Positions 48,214 to 58,121 of a stretch of DNA of 64,000 nucleotides are shown one piece after another. The stretch is from contig NZ_JAJOZS010000005.1 of assembly GCF_021168555.1 (NCBI RefSeq), positions 124,001 through 188,000 of the forward strand, read 5' to 3'. The position numbers were made by a program, and so were the translations under genes. Under the pieces are notes generated by a model. It saw only the letters and a list, made by a program, of their open reading frames with translations. It made no database searches and was not told the DNA's origin. Positions within the stretch are counted from its first letter, which is position 1. Each line of letters begins with the position of its first letter. This DNA comes from Stenotrophomonas sp. MMGLT7 (GTDB lineage Bacteria > Pseudomonadota > Gammaproteobacteria > Xanthomonadales > Xanthomonadaceae).

Positions 48214-50970
48214 ATGCAGCAGCATTTCCGCCGCCGGCCGACACCGGTTACCTTGCTCGCGCTCTCGATCGGCCTTGCCCTGCAGGCCGGCGGCGCGTGG
48301 GCGCAGCAGGCCGAAGCCGAGGCGCCGGCCCCGCAGGATCCGGTGACCCTGGACTCGGTCAACGTCACCGGCTACCGCGCCAGCGTCGAGCGCGCGCTGG
48401 ACATCAAGCGCAGCGAATCGGGCATGGTCGATGCCATCGTCGCCGAGGACATCGCCAACTTCCCCGACCTCAACCTGGCCGAGTCGCTCCAGCGCATTCC
48501 CGGCGTGGTCATCACCCGCGACGCCGGCGAGGGCCGCAACATCTCCGTGCGCGGCCTGGGCCCGGACTTCACCCGCGTGCGCATCAACGGCATGGAGGCG
48601 CTGACCACGGTTGGCGCCTCCGACCAGAGCGGCGGTTCCAACCGCAGCCGCGGCTTCGACTTCAACGTCTTCGCCTCGGACCTGTTCACCCAGCTGATCG
48701 TGCGCAAGACCGCCTCGGCCGACGTCGAGGAAGGCTCGCTCGGCGCCACCGTGGACCTGCGCACCGCGCGCCCGTTCGACTACGACGGCTTCACCTTCGC
48801 CGCCAGCGGCCAGGCCGGCTACAACGACATGGCGCGCAAGGCCGATCCGCGCGTGGCCGCGCTGATCGCCGATACCTGGGCCGACGGCCGCTTCGGCGGC
48901 CTGCTGTCGGTGGCCTACTCGGAGCGGCAGCTGCTGGAGGAAGGCAGCAACAGCGGGCGCTGGGCCAACGGGCCGAGCAACGGCGGCTTCAACCCGGCCT
49001 CGCCGTTCGCCGAGGCGATGGCCGAGGACGTGTTCCATCCGCGCTTCCCGCGCTACACGCTGATGGAGCACGAGCAGAAGCGCCTGGGCGTGACCGGCTC
49101 GCTGCAATGGAAGCCCGGCGATGCCACCCAGTTCTCGCTCGACGGTCTGTACTCCAAGATCGATGCCAAGCGCACCGAGAAGTACATCGAGGCGATTTCC
49201 TTCAGCCGCGGCGCCTCGCAGGGCGGCAAGCCGCAGACCATCGTCAACGACGGCTACGTCGACCCGGCCACCGGTGCGCTGCTGTACGGGCGGTTCGACG
49301 ACGTGGACATCCGCTCCGAGCAGCGCTACGACGAGTGGAACACCGTCTTCAAGCAGCTCGCGCTCAGCGGCGAGCACCGTTTCAGCGACGCCTTCAGGAT
49401 CGACGGCCAGATCGGCACCTCCAGCTCCAAGCACAGGAACCCGATCCAGACCACGATCATCATGGACAAGCTCGACGTCGACGGCTACAGCTACGACTAC
49501 CGCGGCAACAGCCGCTTCCCGGTCTACGACTACGGCATCGATCCCACCGACGGCAGCGGCTGGACGCTGGCCGAGATCCGCCTGCGCCCGCAGTACGTGG
49601 AGAACACCTTCGACACCGGCAGCCTGAATTTCGAATGGAACCTGGGGCCGGGCTTCAGCCTCAAGGGCGGGGTGCTGGCCAAGGACTACACCTTCAAGAC
49701 CAACGAATGGCGTCGCAATTCGGAGGTGTCGGTGCCGACCTTCGCCGATGGCACCACCATCGTGCCGGTCAACATGACCGAGCTGGCCAACCTGGGCGGC
49801 ATCACCGGGCACCCGGGCAGCTGGGTGGTCCCGGACCTGGGCGCGGTCGCCGACGCGCTGGACATCTACAGCGGCAACGGCACCTTCGCCCTGGCCGAGC
49901 GCGTGGTCAACGCGCGCCGCGTCGAGGAGAAGGATCGCGGGGTATGGCTGATGGGCCAGTTCGGCTTCGACATCGGCGCTATCCCGTTCAGCGGCAACCT
50001 CGGCGTGCGCTACGTCCGGACCAAGCAGGCGTCGACCGGCTACGCCACCGTCAGCGGCACGCCGGTGCAGACCACGGTCGAGCGCAAGTACGACGACACC
50101 CTGCCGTCGCTGAACCTGGTGGCCGAGATCAGCCCCGACTTCCTGATCCGCTTCGGCGCGGCCAAGGTGATGTCGCGTCCGGGCCTGGGCAGCCTGACCC
50201 CCGGTGTCACCGTCAACGTCTCCGGCGGCGCACGCACGGTCAGTGGCGGCAATCCGGACCTGGAGCCGATCCGCGCCAAGACCGCCGACCTGGGCTTCGA
50301 ATGGTATTTCCAGGAAGGCGCGATGCTGGGGCTGGCGCTGTTCTACAAGGACATCGACAGCTTCGTGCAGACCACCCGGGTGGTGCAGCCCTACGCCTCC
50401 AGCGGCCTGCCGGCCAGCCTGCTCGAAGGCACCGGCGCCGACGTCAACGACGACTTCGTCTTCAGCGTGCCGCTCAACACCCCCGGCGGCGACCTGAAGG
50501 GGGCCGAGTTCAACTACGTCCAGCCCTTCGCCTTCCTGCCGGGGCGCTGGAGCAACCTGGGCCTGCAACTGAACTACACCTACGTCGACTCCAAGATCCA
50601 GTACCTGACCGCCACCGGCGCCGACTCGCTGGAGACCGACCTGACCGGGCTGTCTAAGAACTCGTACAACGCCACGCTGTTCTACGAAGGCCGGCAGTTC
50701 AGCGGCCGCGTCTCCTACACCCACCGCGACGACTACCTGACCCAGGTGCCGGCGACGGAAGCCGGCTTCGACGTGCACGGGATGAAGGCGATCAACACCG
50801 TGGACGCGTCGCTGAGCTGGAAGATCGACGACCGCCTGGAGCTGAGCCTGGAAGGCATCAACCTGACCAACGAGGCCTCGGACGAATGGGTCGGCTCGGC
50901 CTGGCAGCTGCCGCTGCAGTACAGCGAGACCGGCCGCCAGTTCCTGCTGGGCGTGCGCTACAAGTTCTGA
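48214..50970 (+). CDS. TonB-dependent receptor, Xanthomonas-Caulobacter type
   Basis: A 918-residue outer-membrane transporter. The signal peptide ends near residue 30 (LALQAGGAWAQ). The plug shows VTGYRASVERALDIKRSESGMVDAIVAEDIANFPDLNLAESLQRIPGV (in parts) and ISVRGLGPDFTRVRINGM, characteristic of the TonB-Xanth-Caul subfamily associated with plant or algal glycans. The barrel ends in LLGVRYKF. GGGAGGGG provides a strong ribosome site. Co-location with kdgK and eda suggests import of oligouronides. Confidence 0.93.
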   Translation: MQQHFRRRPTPVTLLALSIGLALQAGGAWAQQAEAEAPAPQDPVTLDSVNVTGYRASVERALDIKRSESGMVDAIVAEDIANFPDLNLAESLQRIPGVVITRDAGEGRNISVRGLGPDFTRVRINGMEALTTVGASDQSGGSNRSRGFDFNVFASDLFTQLIVRKTASADVEEGSLGATVDLRTARPFDYDGFTFAASGQAGYNDMARKADPRVAALIADTWADGRFGGLLSVAYSERQLLEEGSNSGRWANGPSNGGFNPASPFAEAMAEDVFHPRFPRYTLMEHEQKRLGVTGSLQWKPGDATQFSLDGLYSKIDAKRTEKYIEAISFSRGASQGGKPQTIVNDGYVDPATGALLYGRFDDVDIRSEQRYDEWNTVFKQLALSGEHRFSDAFRIDGQIGTSSSKHRNPIQTTIIMDKLDVDGYSYDYRGNSRFPVYDYGIDPTDGSGWTLAEIRLRPQYVENTFDTGSLNFEWNLGPGFSLKGGVLAKDYTFKTNEWRRNSEVSVPTFADGTTIVPVNMTELANLGGITGHPGSWVVPDLGAVADALDIYSGNGTFALAERVVNARRVEEKDRGVWLMGQFGFDIGAIPFSGNLGVRYVRTKQASTGYATVSGTPVQTTVERKYDDTLPSLNLVAEISPDFLIRFGAAKVMSRPGLGSLTPGVTVNVSGGARTVSGGNPDLEPIRAKTADLGFEWYFQEGAMLGLALFYKDIDSFVQTTRVVQPYASSGLPASLLEGTGADVNDDFVFSVPLNTPGGDLKGAEFNYVQPFAFLPGRWSNLGLQLNYTYVDSKIQYLTATGADSLETDLTGLSKNSYNATLFYEGRQFSGRVSYTHRDDYLTQVPATEAGFDVHGMKAINTVDASLSWKIDDRLELSLEGINLTNEASDEWVGSAWQLPLQYSETGRQFLLGVRYKF

Positions 50971-51325
50971 TGCCGTGCGGTGCCTGGCTCCCGCTCGTAT
51001 CCCCACCCGGCCGGAACGGTCGGGTCGGGCCCGTGACTCTTGCGCGGTACGTATGAAAGACACCGGCTCATCGCCTGCGCGGGGACGACGGTCCTCATCC
51101 TCCCTTGCGAAGGGGAGACCCGAACGGGACAGGGGCAACGAGGCAACGAAAGGAAACGCGAGGGACGTGAGCGCCATGGCGTCGGTCGTGCTGCGGCGCA
51201 GGATGCGCTTTGCCTCGGCAACGGTAGCTTCGCGCCTGTCCGCCGCTGCCGATCCCGCCACGGCCTGCGCCGGCCGGTTGCGCGGCAGGGCTTCGGACTC
51301 TCGTTAGAAATCCACAAGGAATGCC
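50971..51325. other. Gap between the TonB receptor and the LamG protein
   Basis: 355 bp with no gene that I can support. It contains a short repeat-like piece (GCGCGGGGACGACGGTCCTCATCCTCCCTT) also reminiscent of the GTCCCCGCG hairpins. A promoter for the next gene may lie here. Confidence 0.35.
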
Positions 51326-54300
51326 ATGCCGGGCCACCTTCGCCTGCCGATGCCGTACGCACTGCTGCTGATCGTCCTGCTTGGCATCCCCGCCGCCGCC
51401 ACCGCGGCACCGGATGCGCAGGCGCCACGGCTGCTGTTCAAGGTGTCCGCCGACGCCGACGCCGACGCCGGCTTCGCCGCCGACGTGGCCGGCGGCGATG
51501 CGCTGCCCAACTTCCGCGACAAGGTGCGGCGGGTGCCCACCGGGGTGAAGGGCGACGCCATCGAGTGGGCCGACGACGGCGTGCTGGCGTGGAACGCGCC
51601 GGGCAACGTGTACGCCCAGCGCGGCACGCTGGCGTTCTTCTGGCGCTCGCGCTACCCGGTCGGCGAGGCGCCGTTCGTGATCTTCCGCGTCGGCTACGCC
51701 GACCACAGCAGCTGGGACATGGCCTGGCTGCGCATCGACTGGAACGGCCACGGCTTCGATGCCTTCGTCACCGACGCCAACCTGGCGCGCACGCGGGTGT
51801 CGTTCCGGCTCGACGCGCCGCCGGCCGCCAGCGACTGGACCCACCTCGCCTTCGCCTGGGACGAGACCCGCGGCGTGCGGCTGTACGTCGACGGCCGCGA
51901 GGTGGCGCGCGAGGACTGCGCGCGGGCCTGCCGCGACGGCGGCTCGCTGGACTTCGATGCGGCGCTGGACCAGTTCGGCCTGGCCGGGCGGGTGATGTCG
52001 CCGCACCAGGTGCAGAGCCGCTACAACTTCCTGCGCGGCAGCGACTTCGACGAGATCCGCATCTACGACCGCATGCTCGACGCGGCCAGCGTCGCCGCGC
52101 TGGCACGGCTCGCCGAGCCGCGCGGTGCCGAGCCGGCAAGCGCGGACGATGCGCACGCCGCCTGGCTGCATCGCCACGGCTGGGACCGTGGCCGCGCGCC
52201 GCCGCCGCTGGAGGCGCCGGTCACGCGCATCCGCAAGGTCGAGTTCGCCGATGCCCGCGACCTGAAGCAATGGATGTGGAAGGCCACCGACGGCATCGCC
52301 GAGACCACCTGGCCCGGCGTCTACAACCGCTCGCGCCTGCCCGGCCGCAACGACTACTTCCAGCTGCCGGACTGGAACGTCTACGTCGAGGGCGGCAAGG
52401 CGCTGGAACTGACGCTGCCGGACGAGCCGTTCAACCGCATCGAGATCCGCGGCGCGGCATTCGGCCAGGCCAGCTGGCGCGGCGGCGACGGCACGGCGCA
52501 GCCGCTGTTCTCGCGGGCGCAGGGCACGCTGCGCAGCGTCGACCAGTTCGAGCGTCGCCGCGGCGGCACGCTGCGCTTCGCCAACACCGAGCAGGAGACC
52601 CCGATCCAGGAAATCTGGGCCTACGACGTCGATGCCGGCGCCGAGCCGGAAGGCAGCGCCAAGCTCGCCTACAGCGTGCGCAGCGACACCGCGCCCGACT
52701 ACGACAACCTGGCGCCGCTGCGCGACTACATCGACGGCCGCTACCCGCCCGGCGAGCGCGATACCGTGGTGGCGCTGCCGGCGCGCGCACCGGCGCGCAT
52801 GCGCACGCTCGCCGCGCCTGCGGCCGACCACCAGCCGGTCGTGCACGTGCTGGTGCCGTCCGGGCTCGGCGATCCGCCGCCGGACCAGCCGCTGATGCGC
52901 AGCTGGGCCTATGGTTGGGAGCACATGCACGACGGCCTGGACGGCATCGCCCTGGACCTGCCGGCGCTGGATCTGCCGGCCACCCACGCCGGCACGATCC
53001 CGCTCAGTATTCGCGTCAAGGACCCGATCTGGCCAGCGCGCGACATGCTCGACGTGTCGGTCGCGGTGCGGCCGGGGCAGGCGCGCACGCTCTGGCTGGA
53101 CCTGCGCGACCGCATCCTCACCGGCGACGGCCTGATGCTGTCCATCGCCGCCGCCGCGCCCGGCTTCGATGCGCGCGCGCTGGACGGCATGAACCTGCGG
53201 CTGGTGTTCAAGCCGCGCGAGCAGGCCAGGGCCGAGCACCTCGCCGACCGCTTCAACCAGGTCAAGGACAACTGGGGCTTCCTGGTCGAGGAGCACACCA
53301 GCTCCAAGCGCCAGCGGCTGTACCGGCGGCTCGATGCCGACATCGGCGACCTGCTGCGGGTGGACCCGGAGCACGCGCCGGGCCGCGCCTACTGGAACGA
53401 CATCGTCTACGGCAACCAGCCCCCGCCGCCGGTGCAGCTGCCCGAGCCGCCGGCGGGCGTGCCCGGCTGGGCGTTCTGGCAGCTGGAGAACCTCAAGGCC
53501 ACGCGCCGCTACATCCACTGGTGGATCGACCAGCGCCAGGTGGACTACGGCGACTTCGGCGGCGGCATCTCCGACGACTCGGACCTGCTGCAGCAATGGC
53601 CGGGCGTGGCGCTGATGGGCGTGGACCCGGACCGGCTCAACGCCTCGCTGACCGCCCTGTCGGACGCGGCCTACCGCAACGGCATGTTCAGCGGCGGGCT
53701 GTCCACCATCGAGACCGACGAGCTGCACGCCTACGAGGAAGGCATCAACCTCGACAGCGCCATGCTCTACCTCAACTGGGGCGACCCGCTCACCGTCGAG
53801 CGGCTGATGGCGACGGTGCGTGCGTTCGACGCCGTCATCCAGCCCAACCCGCAGGGCCACCTGCTGTTCTCCAGCAACTGGTTCGGCGGGCGCAAGGTCT
53901 ACCGCGAGCCGAACTGGCAGTGGCAGAAGCCGTACTCGTTCCCGATCCTGCACCCGGCGCTGCTGCTGGGCGGCTACAACGCCGACCCGCGCAGCCGCCG
54001 CATCGTCACCGGCCTGGCCGACGGCTACCTGGCCCACGCGTACACCGACGCGCAGGGGCGCTGGGCGCTACCCAACGAGATCAACTGGAAGACCGGCGAA
54101 ACCCGTGGCGGCGAGCTGTGGCAGGGCAGCGGCGGTGCCGACACCCTGCACACGTTCTGGGCGGCGTGGCGCTGGAGCGGCGATGCGCGCTACCTGCGGG
54201 TGTTCGACTACCGCGTCGCCGACAGCGGGCCCAACGGCCTGTCCAACCTCAACGAGAACGTTCTGGACCTGCTGGGCCGGCGCGAGGACTGGGGCGCACG

Positions 54301-55183
54301 GCTGGCCCGGTCGGCCGATGCCGGGGCGACGGATTTCCCGCAATACGTGGCCTGGGAGAACAGCGGCGACCCGCGCTGGCTGGAGGCGCTGTACCGCGAG
54401 GAGACACGGCAGAAGCTGCGCGACGCCTACCTGATGACCGAGGGCCACTGGTGGACCGATCGCGTCGAGTCGACCACGGTGAACCTGCAGCGCGCGCGCC
54501 TGGGCGGGGTGGCGCTCAAGCGCAACCAGACCTGGCCGGGCCACACCGTGAGCTGGCGCTTCGCCGATCCGGAGGCCGCCGTGCAGGTCGCGCTGGCGCT
54601 GCCGCGGCCGCAGTCGCAGCGCTTCACCGTCATCGCCTACAACGCCAGCGGCAGGCCGCAGCGCGCCGCCATGACCGGCTGGAACGTCGATGCCGGACAG
54701 TGGCGCATGGTCTCGGGCATCGACCGCGACGGCGACGGCCGCATCGACGGCCAGGCCGCCACCCGCGACTTCGCGTTCGAGAAGAGCGCATCGGTGGATG
54801 TCGAGTTCCCCTCGGGCAGCACCGTGGTGATGCAGTTCGAACGGCTCGCCGCCGCCGCGGTCCCGGTCGAGCAGCGGCCCGACCTCGGCATCGGCCGCGG
54901 CGACGTGCGCATCGCCGGCGATGCGCTCCAGGTCACCGTGCACAGCCTCGGCCACGCCGACGCCCCGCCCGGCATGGTGGTGCTGGAGGATGCGCGCGGC
55001 CGCGAGCTGGCCCGCGCCGGCTTCCCCGCGCTGCCGGCGCCCCGCGACCTGCAGCCGAAGACGGCCCGGGTCAGCCTGCCGCTGCCACCGGGCTTCGACC
55101 GTACCGGTGCGCGGCTGCGGCTGCAAACCGACGGCGACGTGCCCGAGGTGACGCGGCTCAACAACGCGATGGCGGTGCCGTGA
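51326..55183 (+). CDS. Giant secreted LamG-domain protein, candidate polysaccharide-degrading enzyme
   Basis: A 1285-residue exported protein: signal peptide to about 28 (LLLIVLLGIPAAATAAP); concanavalin/LamG domain (about 35-270; DWTHLAFAWDETRGVRLYVDGREV and DEIRIYDRMLDAASVAAL); possible carbohydrate-binding beta domain (about 300-460). A large region rich in Trp, Tyr and acidic residues follows (about 700-1080; VDYGDFGGGISDDSDLLQQWPG, STIETDELHAYEEGINLDSAML and NEINWKTGETRGGELWQGSGG, in parts), and a CARDB-like C-terminal domain (about 1190-1285, ending in LNNAMAV). The central part suggests an alpha-helical toroid as in lyases and unsaturated-glycoside hydrolases, but I do not recognise its family. 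Its position after a glycan TonB receptor and next to kdgK-eda argues for a lyase or hydrolase on a uronic-acid polymer. Confidence 0.78.
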   Translation: MPGHLRLPMPYALLLIVLLGIPAAATAAPDAQAPRLLFKVSADADADAGFAADVAGGDALPNFRDKVRRVPTGVKGDAIEWADDGVLAWNAPGNVYAQRGTLAFFWRSRYPVGEAPFVIFRVGYADHSSWDMAWLRIDWNGHGFDAFVTDANLARTRVSFRLDAPPAASDWTHLAFAWDETRGVRLYVDGREVAREDCARACRDGGSLDFDAALDQFGLAGRVMSPHQVQSRYNFLRGSDFDEIRIYDRMLDAASVAALARLAEPRGAEPASADDAHAAWLHRHGWDRGRAPPPLEAPVTRIRKVEFADARDLKQWMWKATDGIAETTWPGVYNRSRLPGRNDYFQLPDWNVYVEGGKALELTLPDEPFNRIEIRGAAFGQASWRGGDGTAQPLFSRAQGTLRSVDQFERRRGGTLRFANTEQETPIQEIWAYDVDAGAEPEGSAKLAYSVRSDTAPDYDNLAPLRDYIDGRYPPGERDTVVALPARAPARMRTLAAPAADHQPVVHVLVPSGLGDPPPDQPLMRSWAYGWEHMHDGLDGIALDLPALDLPATHAGTIPLSIRVKDPIWPARDMLDVSVAVRPGQARTLWLDLRDRILTGDGLMLSIAAAAPGFDARALDGMNLRLVFKPREQARAEHLADRFNQVKDNWGFLVEEHTSSKRQRLYRRLDADIGDLLRVDPEHAPGRAYWNDIVYGNQPPPPVQLPEPPAGVPGWAFWQLENLKATRRYIHWWIDQRQVDYGDFGGGISDDSDLLQQWPGVALMGVDPDRLNASLTALSDAAYRNGMFSGGLSTIETDELHAYEEGINLDSAMLYLNWGDPLTVERLMATVRAFDAVIQPNPQGHLLFSSNWFGGRKVYREPNWQWQKPYSFPILHPALLLGGYNADPRSRRIVTGLADGYLAHAYTDAQGRWALPNEINWKTGETRGGELWQGSGGADTLHTFWAAWRWSGDARYLRVFDYRVADSGPNGLSNLNENVLDLLGRREDWGARLARSADAGATDFPQYVAWENSGDPRWLEALYREETRQKLRDAYLMTEGHWWTDRVESTTVNLQRARLGGVALKRNQTWPGHTVSWRFADPEAAVQVALALPRPQSQRFTVIAYNASGRPQRAAMTGWNVDAGQWRMVSGIDRDGDGRIDGQAATRDFAFEKSASVDVEFPSGSTVVMQFERLAAAAVPVEQRPDLGIGRGDVRIAGDALQVTVHSLGHADAPPGMVVLEDARGRELARAGFPALPAPRDLQPKTARVSLPLPPGFDRTGARLRLQTDGDVPEVTRLNNAMAVP

Positions 55184-55451
55184 CCGCGTGAACCCGGCCC
55201 CTCGGGACCGGCTCCGGGCGCGGCACTCGACCGGTCACGCGACGATCGCCAGCAGCGCCGTGGTGGTCGCCGGCACGCCCACGGCTCCCCGACCCGCGCG
55301 CCCGCCGCGGGTCGCCCATCGATGCGATCCGGTGTGCGGCGGTCGTCGCGGCCATCCCGTTCCCGACGAGCTGGCCGGGACGGGTAGGGGCCTGGACCTG
55401 GACCTCGGTCGATGCCCGCAGGCCGCCGGCGGCGCTGGATGCTTGTTGTAA
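55184..55451. other. Gap before the siderophore receptor
   Basis: Part of a 407-bp gap with no gene; the right end carries the Fur box. No terminator-like hairpin with a T-run is evident after the LamG gene. Confidence 0.35.
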
Positions 55452-55470
55452 AATGCGCATCATTCGCATT
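55452..55470 (+). promoter_or_regulatory. Fur box before the siderophore receptor
   Basis: AATGCGCATCATTCGCATT is a 19-bp 9-1-9 dyad with one mismatch between arms, matching the GATAATGATAATCATTATC-type Fur pattern as adapted in Xanthomonadaceae (ATTCGCATT arms). It lies 120 bp before the receptor ATG and next to a TTGTTGTAAAAT stretch that could serve as promoter. Confidence 0.75.
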
Positions 55471-55590
55471 TAATGCCGGGTCGATAGGTGCCGGCGTGAT
55501 CCGCTGTGGCGATGAGCCGCCCGGGTCATGCGGCGCCTTTTCGGCTTGTGGCCGCACGCGGCCGATTCCCACCCTCTGCAGGCACCCCAA

Positions 55591-57804
55591 ATGCATTCCA
55601 CGTGCTCCGCCCACCCGCGATCCGCCAGCGCCTTCAAGATCCCTTCGGCCGTACCCGCACGTGGCAACCTGCGGCTGGCGATCTGCCTGGCCTTGGCCTG
55701 CTCGTCGGGCTCGGCGCTCGCCGCAGCCGATGAGGCATCGACCAGCGCGCAGGCCGGCGGCGACAGCGCCACCGACCTGGACACGGTGCTGGTGGTCGCC
55801 CAGCGCGCCGAGCGCGTCAGCAACGGCGCCCTCAACCTCGACCTGGCCATCAAGGACACCCCGCAGTCGATCAGCGTGGTGACCCGGGAGCAGATGCAGC
55901 AGTTCGGCACCGACAGCGTCAACGAGGCGCTGCGCCTGGCCACCGGCATCCAGGTCGAGGAGTGGGAAACCAACCGCACTACCTTCACCTCGCGCGGCTT
56001 CGATATCGAGAACACCCAGATAGACGGCATCGGCCTGCCCAACGACTGGGGCATCGTCACCGGCGCGCAGGACACCTTCGGCTACGAGAAGCTTGAGGTG
56101 ATCCGCGGCGCCAACGGCCTGCTGACCGGGGTGGGCAACGCCGCCGGCACGATCAACTACGTGCGCAAGCGTCCGACCAACGAGGAACAGGGCGCGGTCG
56201 GTGTCAGCTACGGCTCGTGGGGCACCACCCGCGTGGAGGCGGACTACTCCACGCCGTTCACCGCCGACGGCACCTGGGCCGGGCGCATCGTCGCCGCGCA
56301 CGAGGACGGCGATTCCTGGCTGCGCGGCAAGCAGGACAAGCGCGACTTTCTCTACGGCGTGATCGATGGCCAGGTCGGCGAGAACGGCACCCTGGCGGTC
56401 GGCTATTCCTGGCAGAAGGGCAGGACCGACGGCCCCATGTGGGGCGCGCTGACGTTCATGAACAGCGACGGCAGCCAGGCCGAATGGGGTCGCAGCGCCT
56501 CCACCACCCAGGACTGGACCTACTGGAACACCACCACCCAGACCGCGTTCGCCGAGTATACCCACCGGCTCGGGGCCGATTGGCAGCTCAAGCTGTCCTA
56601 CAACTATCGCAATGTCCGCGACGACGACAAGCTGTTCTACGGCACCGACCTGCTCGGTACCGGCCTGGAGCCGGGCACCGGCCTGGGCCTGTACGGCTAT
56701 CCGTGGGCGGGTAAGGACAAGATGGCCGCCCACCTGGGCGCGGCCACGCTCGATGGCCATTTCGAGCTGTTCGGCCGCGAGCAGGAAGTGATGTTCGGGG
56801 TCAGCTGGGCCAAGAGCCAGTACACGGGCCGGGAGTATGCCAATGCGGTGTATCCGAGCGACGATCCGCTTGGCTATGGCTACATCACCATGCCTGGGTT
56901 CCCGTATGCCGGCGATTTCGTCGCCGAGCCGGACTGGGGCGACCTCTCCGTCTACAGCACCTTGAACCAGCGGTTGAAGCGTGCGTTCGGCGCCACCCGG
57001 CTTGAGTTGACCGACCGGCTCAAAGCCGTTGTGGGCTTCAACTATGCCGAGTATCACCGCGATGGCGTCAACTACGGCGTGGCCTTCAGCCAGACCGAAA
57101 GCAAGACCAGTCCCTACGGTGGCCTGACCTTCGATTTCAGCAACCATGTTCTGGGCTACGTCAGCTATTCGGACATCTACCAGCCACAGAGCCAGTCGGA
57201 CGCCGACGGACGTTACCTCGACGCGACCAAGGGCAAGAACTACGAGGCCGGCATCAAGGCCGACTGGCTGGACAAGCGCCTGCTGACCACGCTGGCCGTG
57301 TTCAAGGCCAGGCAGGATGGCCTGGCCACTCTTGCCAACGGCCTCAACTCCGAAGGCCAGACCTATTACACCGGCGTCGATGTCCAATCCAAGGGCGTCG
57401 AATTCGAGGCTACCGGCAAGGTCAGCGACAACCTTGACCTGGTGTTCGGTTATACGGCCCTCAAGTTGACCGGCGAGGACGGCGACGACACCTACCGGTG
57501 GGTGCCACGCCGCACTGCCAACCTGTTGCTCAGCGCACGGCTGCCGGGCTACACCGCGCTGTCCTACGGCATCGGCGGACGCTGGCAAAGCGAAGTATCG
57601 AATGTGGAAACCAGCGGCTATGCCGTGCGCCAGGGCAGCTACGCGGTGCTCAACGCGTTCGCCGCCTGGGACTTCCTGCCCAACGCCACGGTACGGCTCA
57701 ACGTCAACAATCTCACCGACGAGAAATACATCAACACCCTGCGCTACAGCGGCTACTACGGCGCGCCGCGCAACTACACGCTGAGCCTGAACTGGCGGTT
57801 CTGA
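55591..57804 (+). CDS. TonB-dependent siderophore receptor
   Basis: A 737-residue ferric-siderophore receptor. The plug includes LDLAIKDTPQSISVVTREQMQQFG, RGFDIENTQIDGI, YEKLEVIRGANGLLTGVGNAAGTINYVRKRP (in parts), diagnostic of the FhuE/FpvA-like TIGR01783 group, and the barrel ends LSLNWRF. The signal peptide spans about residues 25-46 (LAICLALACSSGSALA). A Fur box upstream and a PepSY/DUF3325/DUF3649 trio downstream support iron uptake. The 3' half uses more TAT, CTT and TTG codons than its neighbours, hinting at a mosaic origin. The siderophore is unknown. Confidence 0.92.
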   Translation: MHSTCSAHPRSASAFKIPSAVPARGNLRLAICLALACSSGSALAAADEASTSAQAGGDSATDLDTVLVVAQRAERVSNGALNLDLAIKDTPQSISVVTREQMQQFGTDSVNEALRLATGIQVEEWETNRTTFTSRGFDIENTQIDGIGLPNDWGIVTGAQDTFGYEKLEVIRGANGLLTGVGNAAGTINYVRKRPTNEEQGAVGVSYGSWGTTRVEADYSTPFTADGTWAGRIVAAHEDGDSWLRGKQDKRDFLYGVIDGQVGENGTLAVGYSWQKGRTDGPMWGALTFMNSDGSQAEWGRSASTTQDWTYWNTTTQTAFAEYTHRLGADWQLKLSYNYRNVRDDDKLFYGTDLLGTGLEPGTGLGLYGYPWAGKDKMAAHLGAATLDGHFELFGREQEVMFGVSWAKSQYTGREYANAVYPSDDPLGYGYITMPGFPYAGDFVAEPDWGDLSVYSTLNQRLKRAFGATRLELTDRLKAVVGFNYAEYHRDGVNYGVAFSQTESKTSPYGGLTFDFSNHVLGYVSYSDIYQPQSQSDADGRYLDATKGKNYEAGIKADWLDKRLLTTLAVFKARQDGLATLANGLNSEGQTYYTGVDVQSKGVEFEATGKVSDNLDLVFGYTALKLTGEDGDDTYRWVPRRTANLLLSARLPGYTALSYGIGGRWQSEVSNVETSGYAVRQGSYAVLNAFAAWDFLPNATVRLNVNNLTDEKYINTLRYSGYYGAPRNYTLSLNWRF

Positions 57805-58121
57805 GCGGCCGCCCCGACCCGCGCAGGCACACGGCATCGATGTCCGCCGGTGGCCGCAACCGGCCGGTCGCCCGGATCCCCGCGCGGCATGCATCGTGAC
57901 CGCCTCCGTGGTCGGCTGCCTGTCGCTCTGCTAGATTGCGCCCCTTGCCGGGCACAGCCGCCGCCATGCCCTCCATCGTCCGATCGTGGAGAGTGCTGCT
58001 TGAGCAGGGTTGGCCCATTGCCGCGGGTTGTCGATCGCCGGGCGCTGACGGGCGGCGGCGGTCATTGGCCGCCGTCCGCTGCCGTGCCCGCACCCGCCGC
58101 GACCGCGTGCGGAGCGGCGCC
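57805..58121. other. Gap between siderophore receptor and DUF3325 gene
   Basis: 317 bp without a supported gene. A CTAGATTG motif near 57932 could be a -10 element, but nothing firm is seen. Confidence 0.3.

Noticed and set aside
48190-51261. A 1023-codon minus-strand frame opposite the TonB receptor
   Set aside because: Same GC-driven antisense artefact; the plus-strand receptor has a signal peptide, plug and barrel.
50975-51307. A 110-codon open frame between the TonB receptor and the LamG gene
   Set aside because: It is Arg/Ser/Ala-rich, starts directly at the receptor stop without a ribosome site, and overlaps repeat-like sequence.
54637-57894. A 1085-codon open frame on the minus strand opposite the LamG and siderophore receptor genes
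   Set aside because: It is antisense to two convincing genes and shows low-complexity composition without any domain signature.
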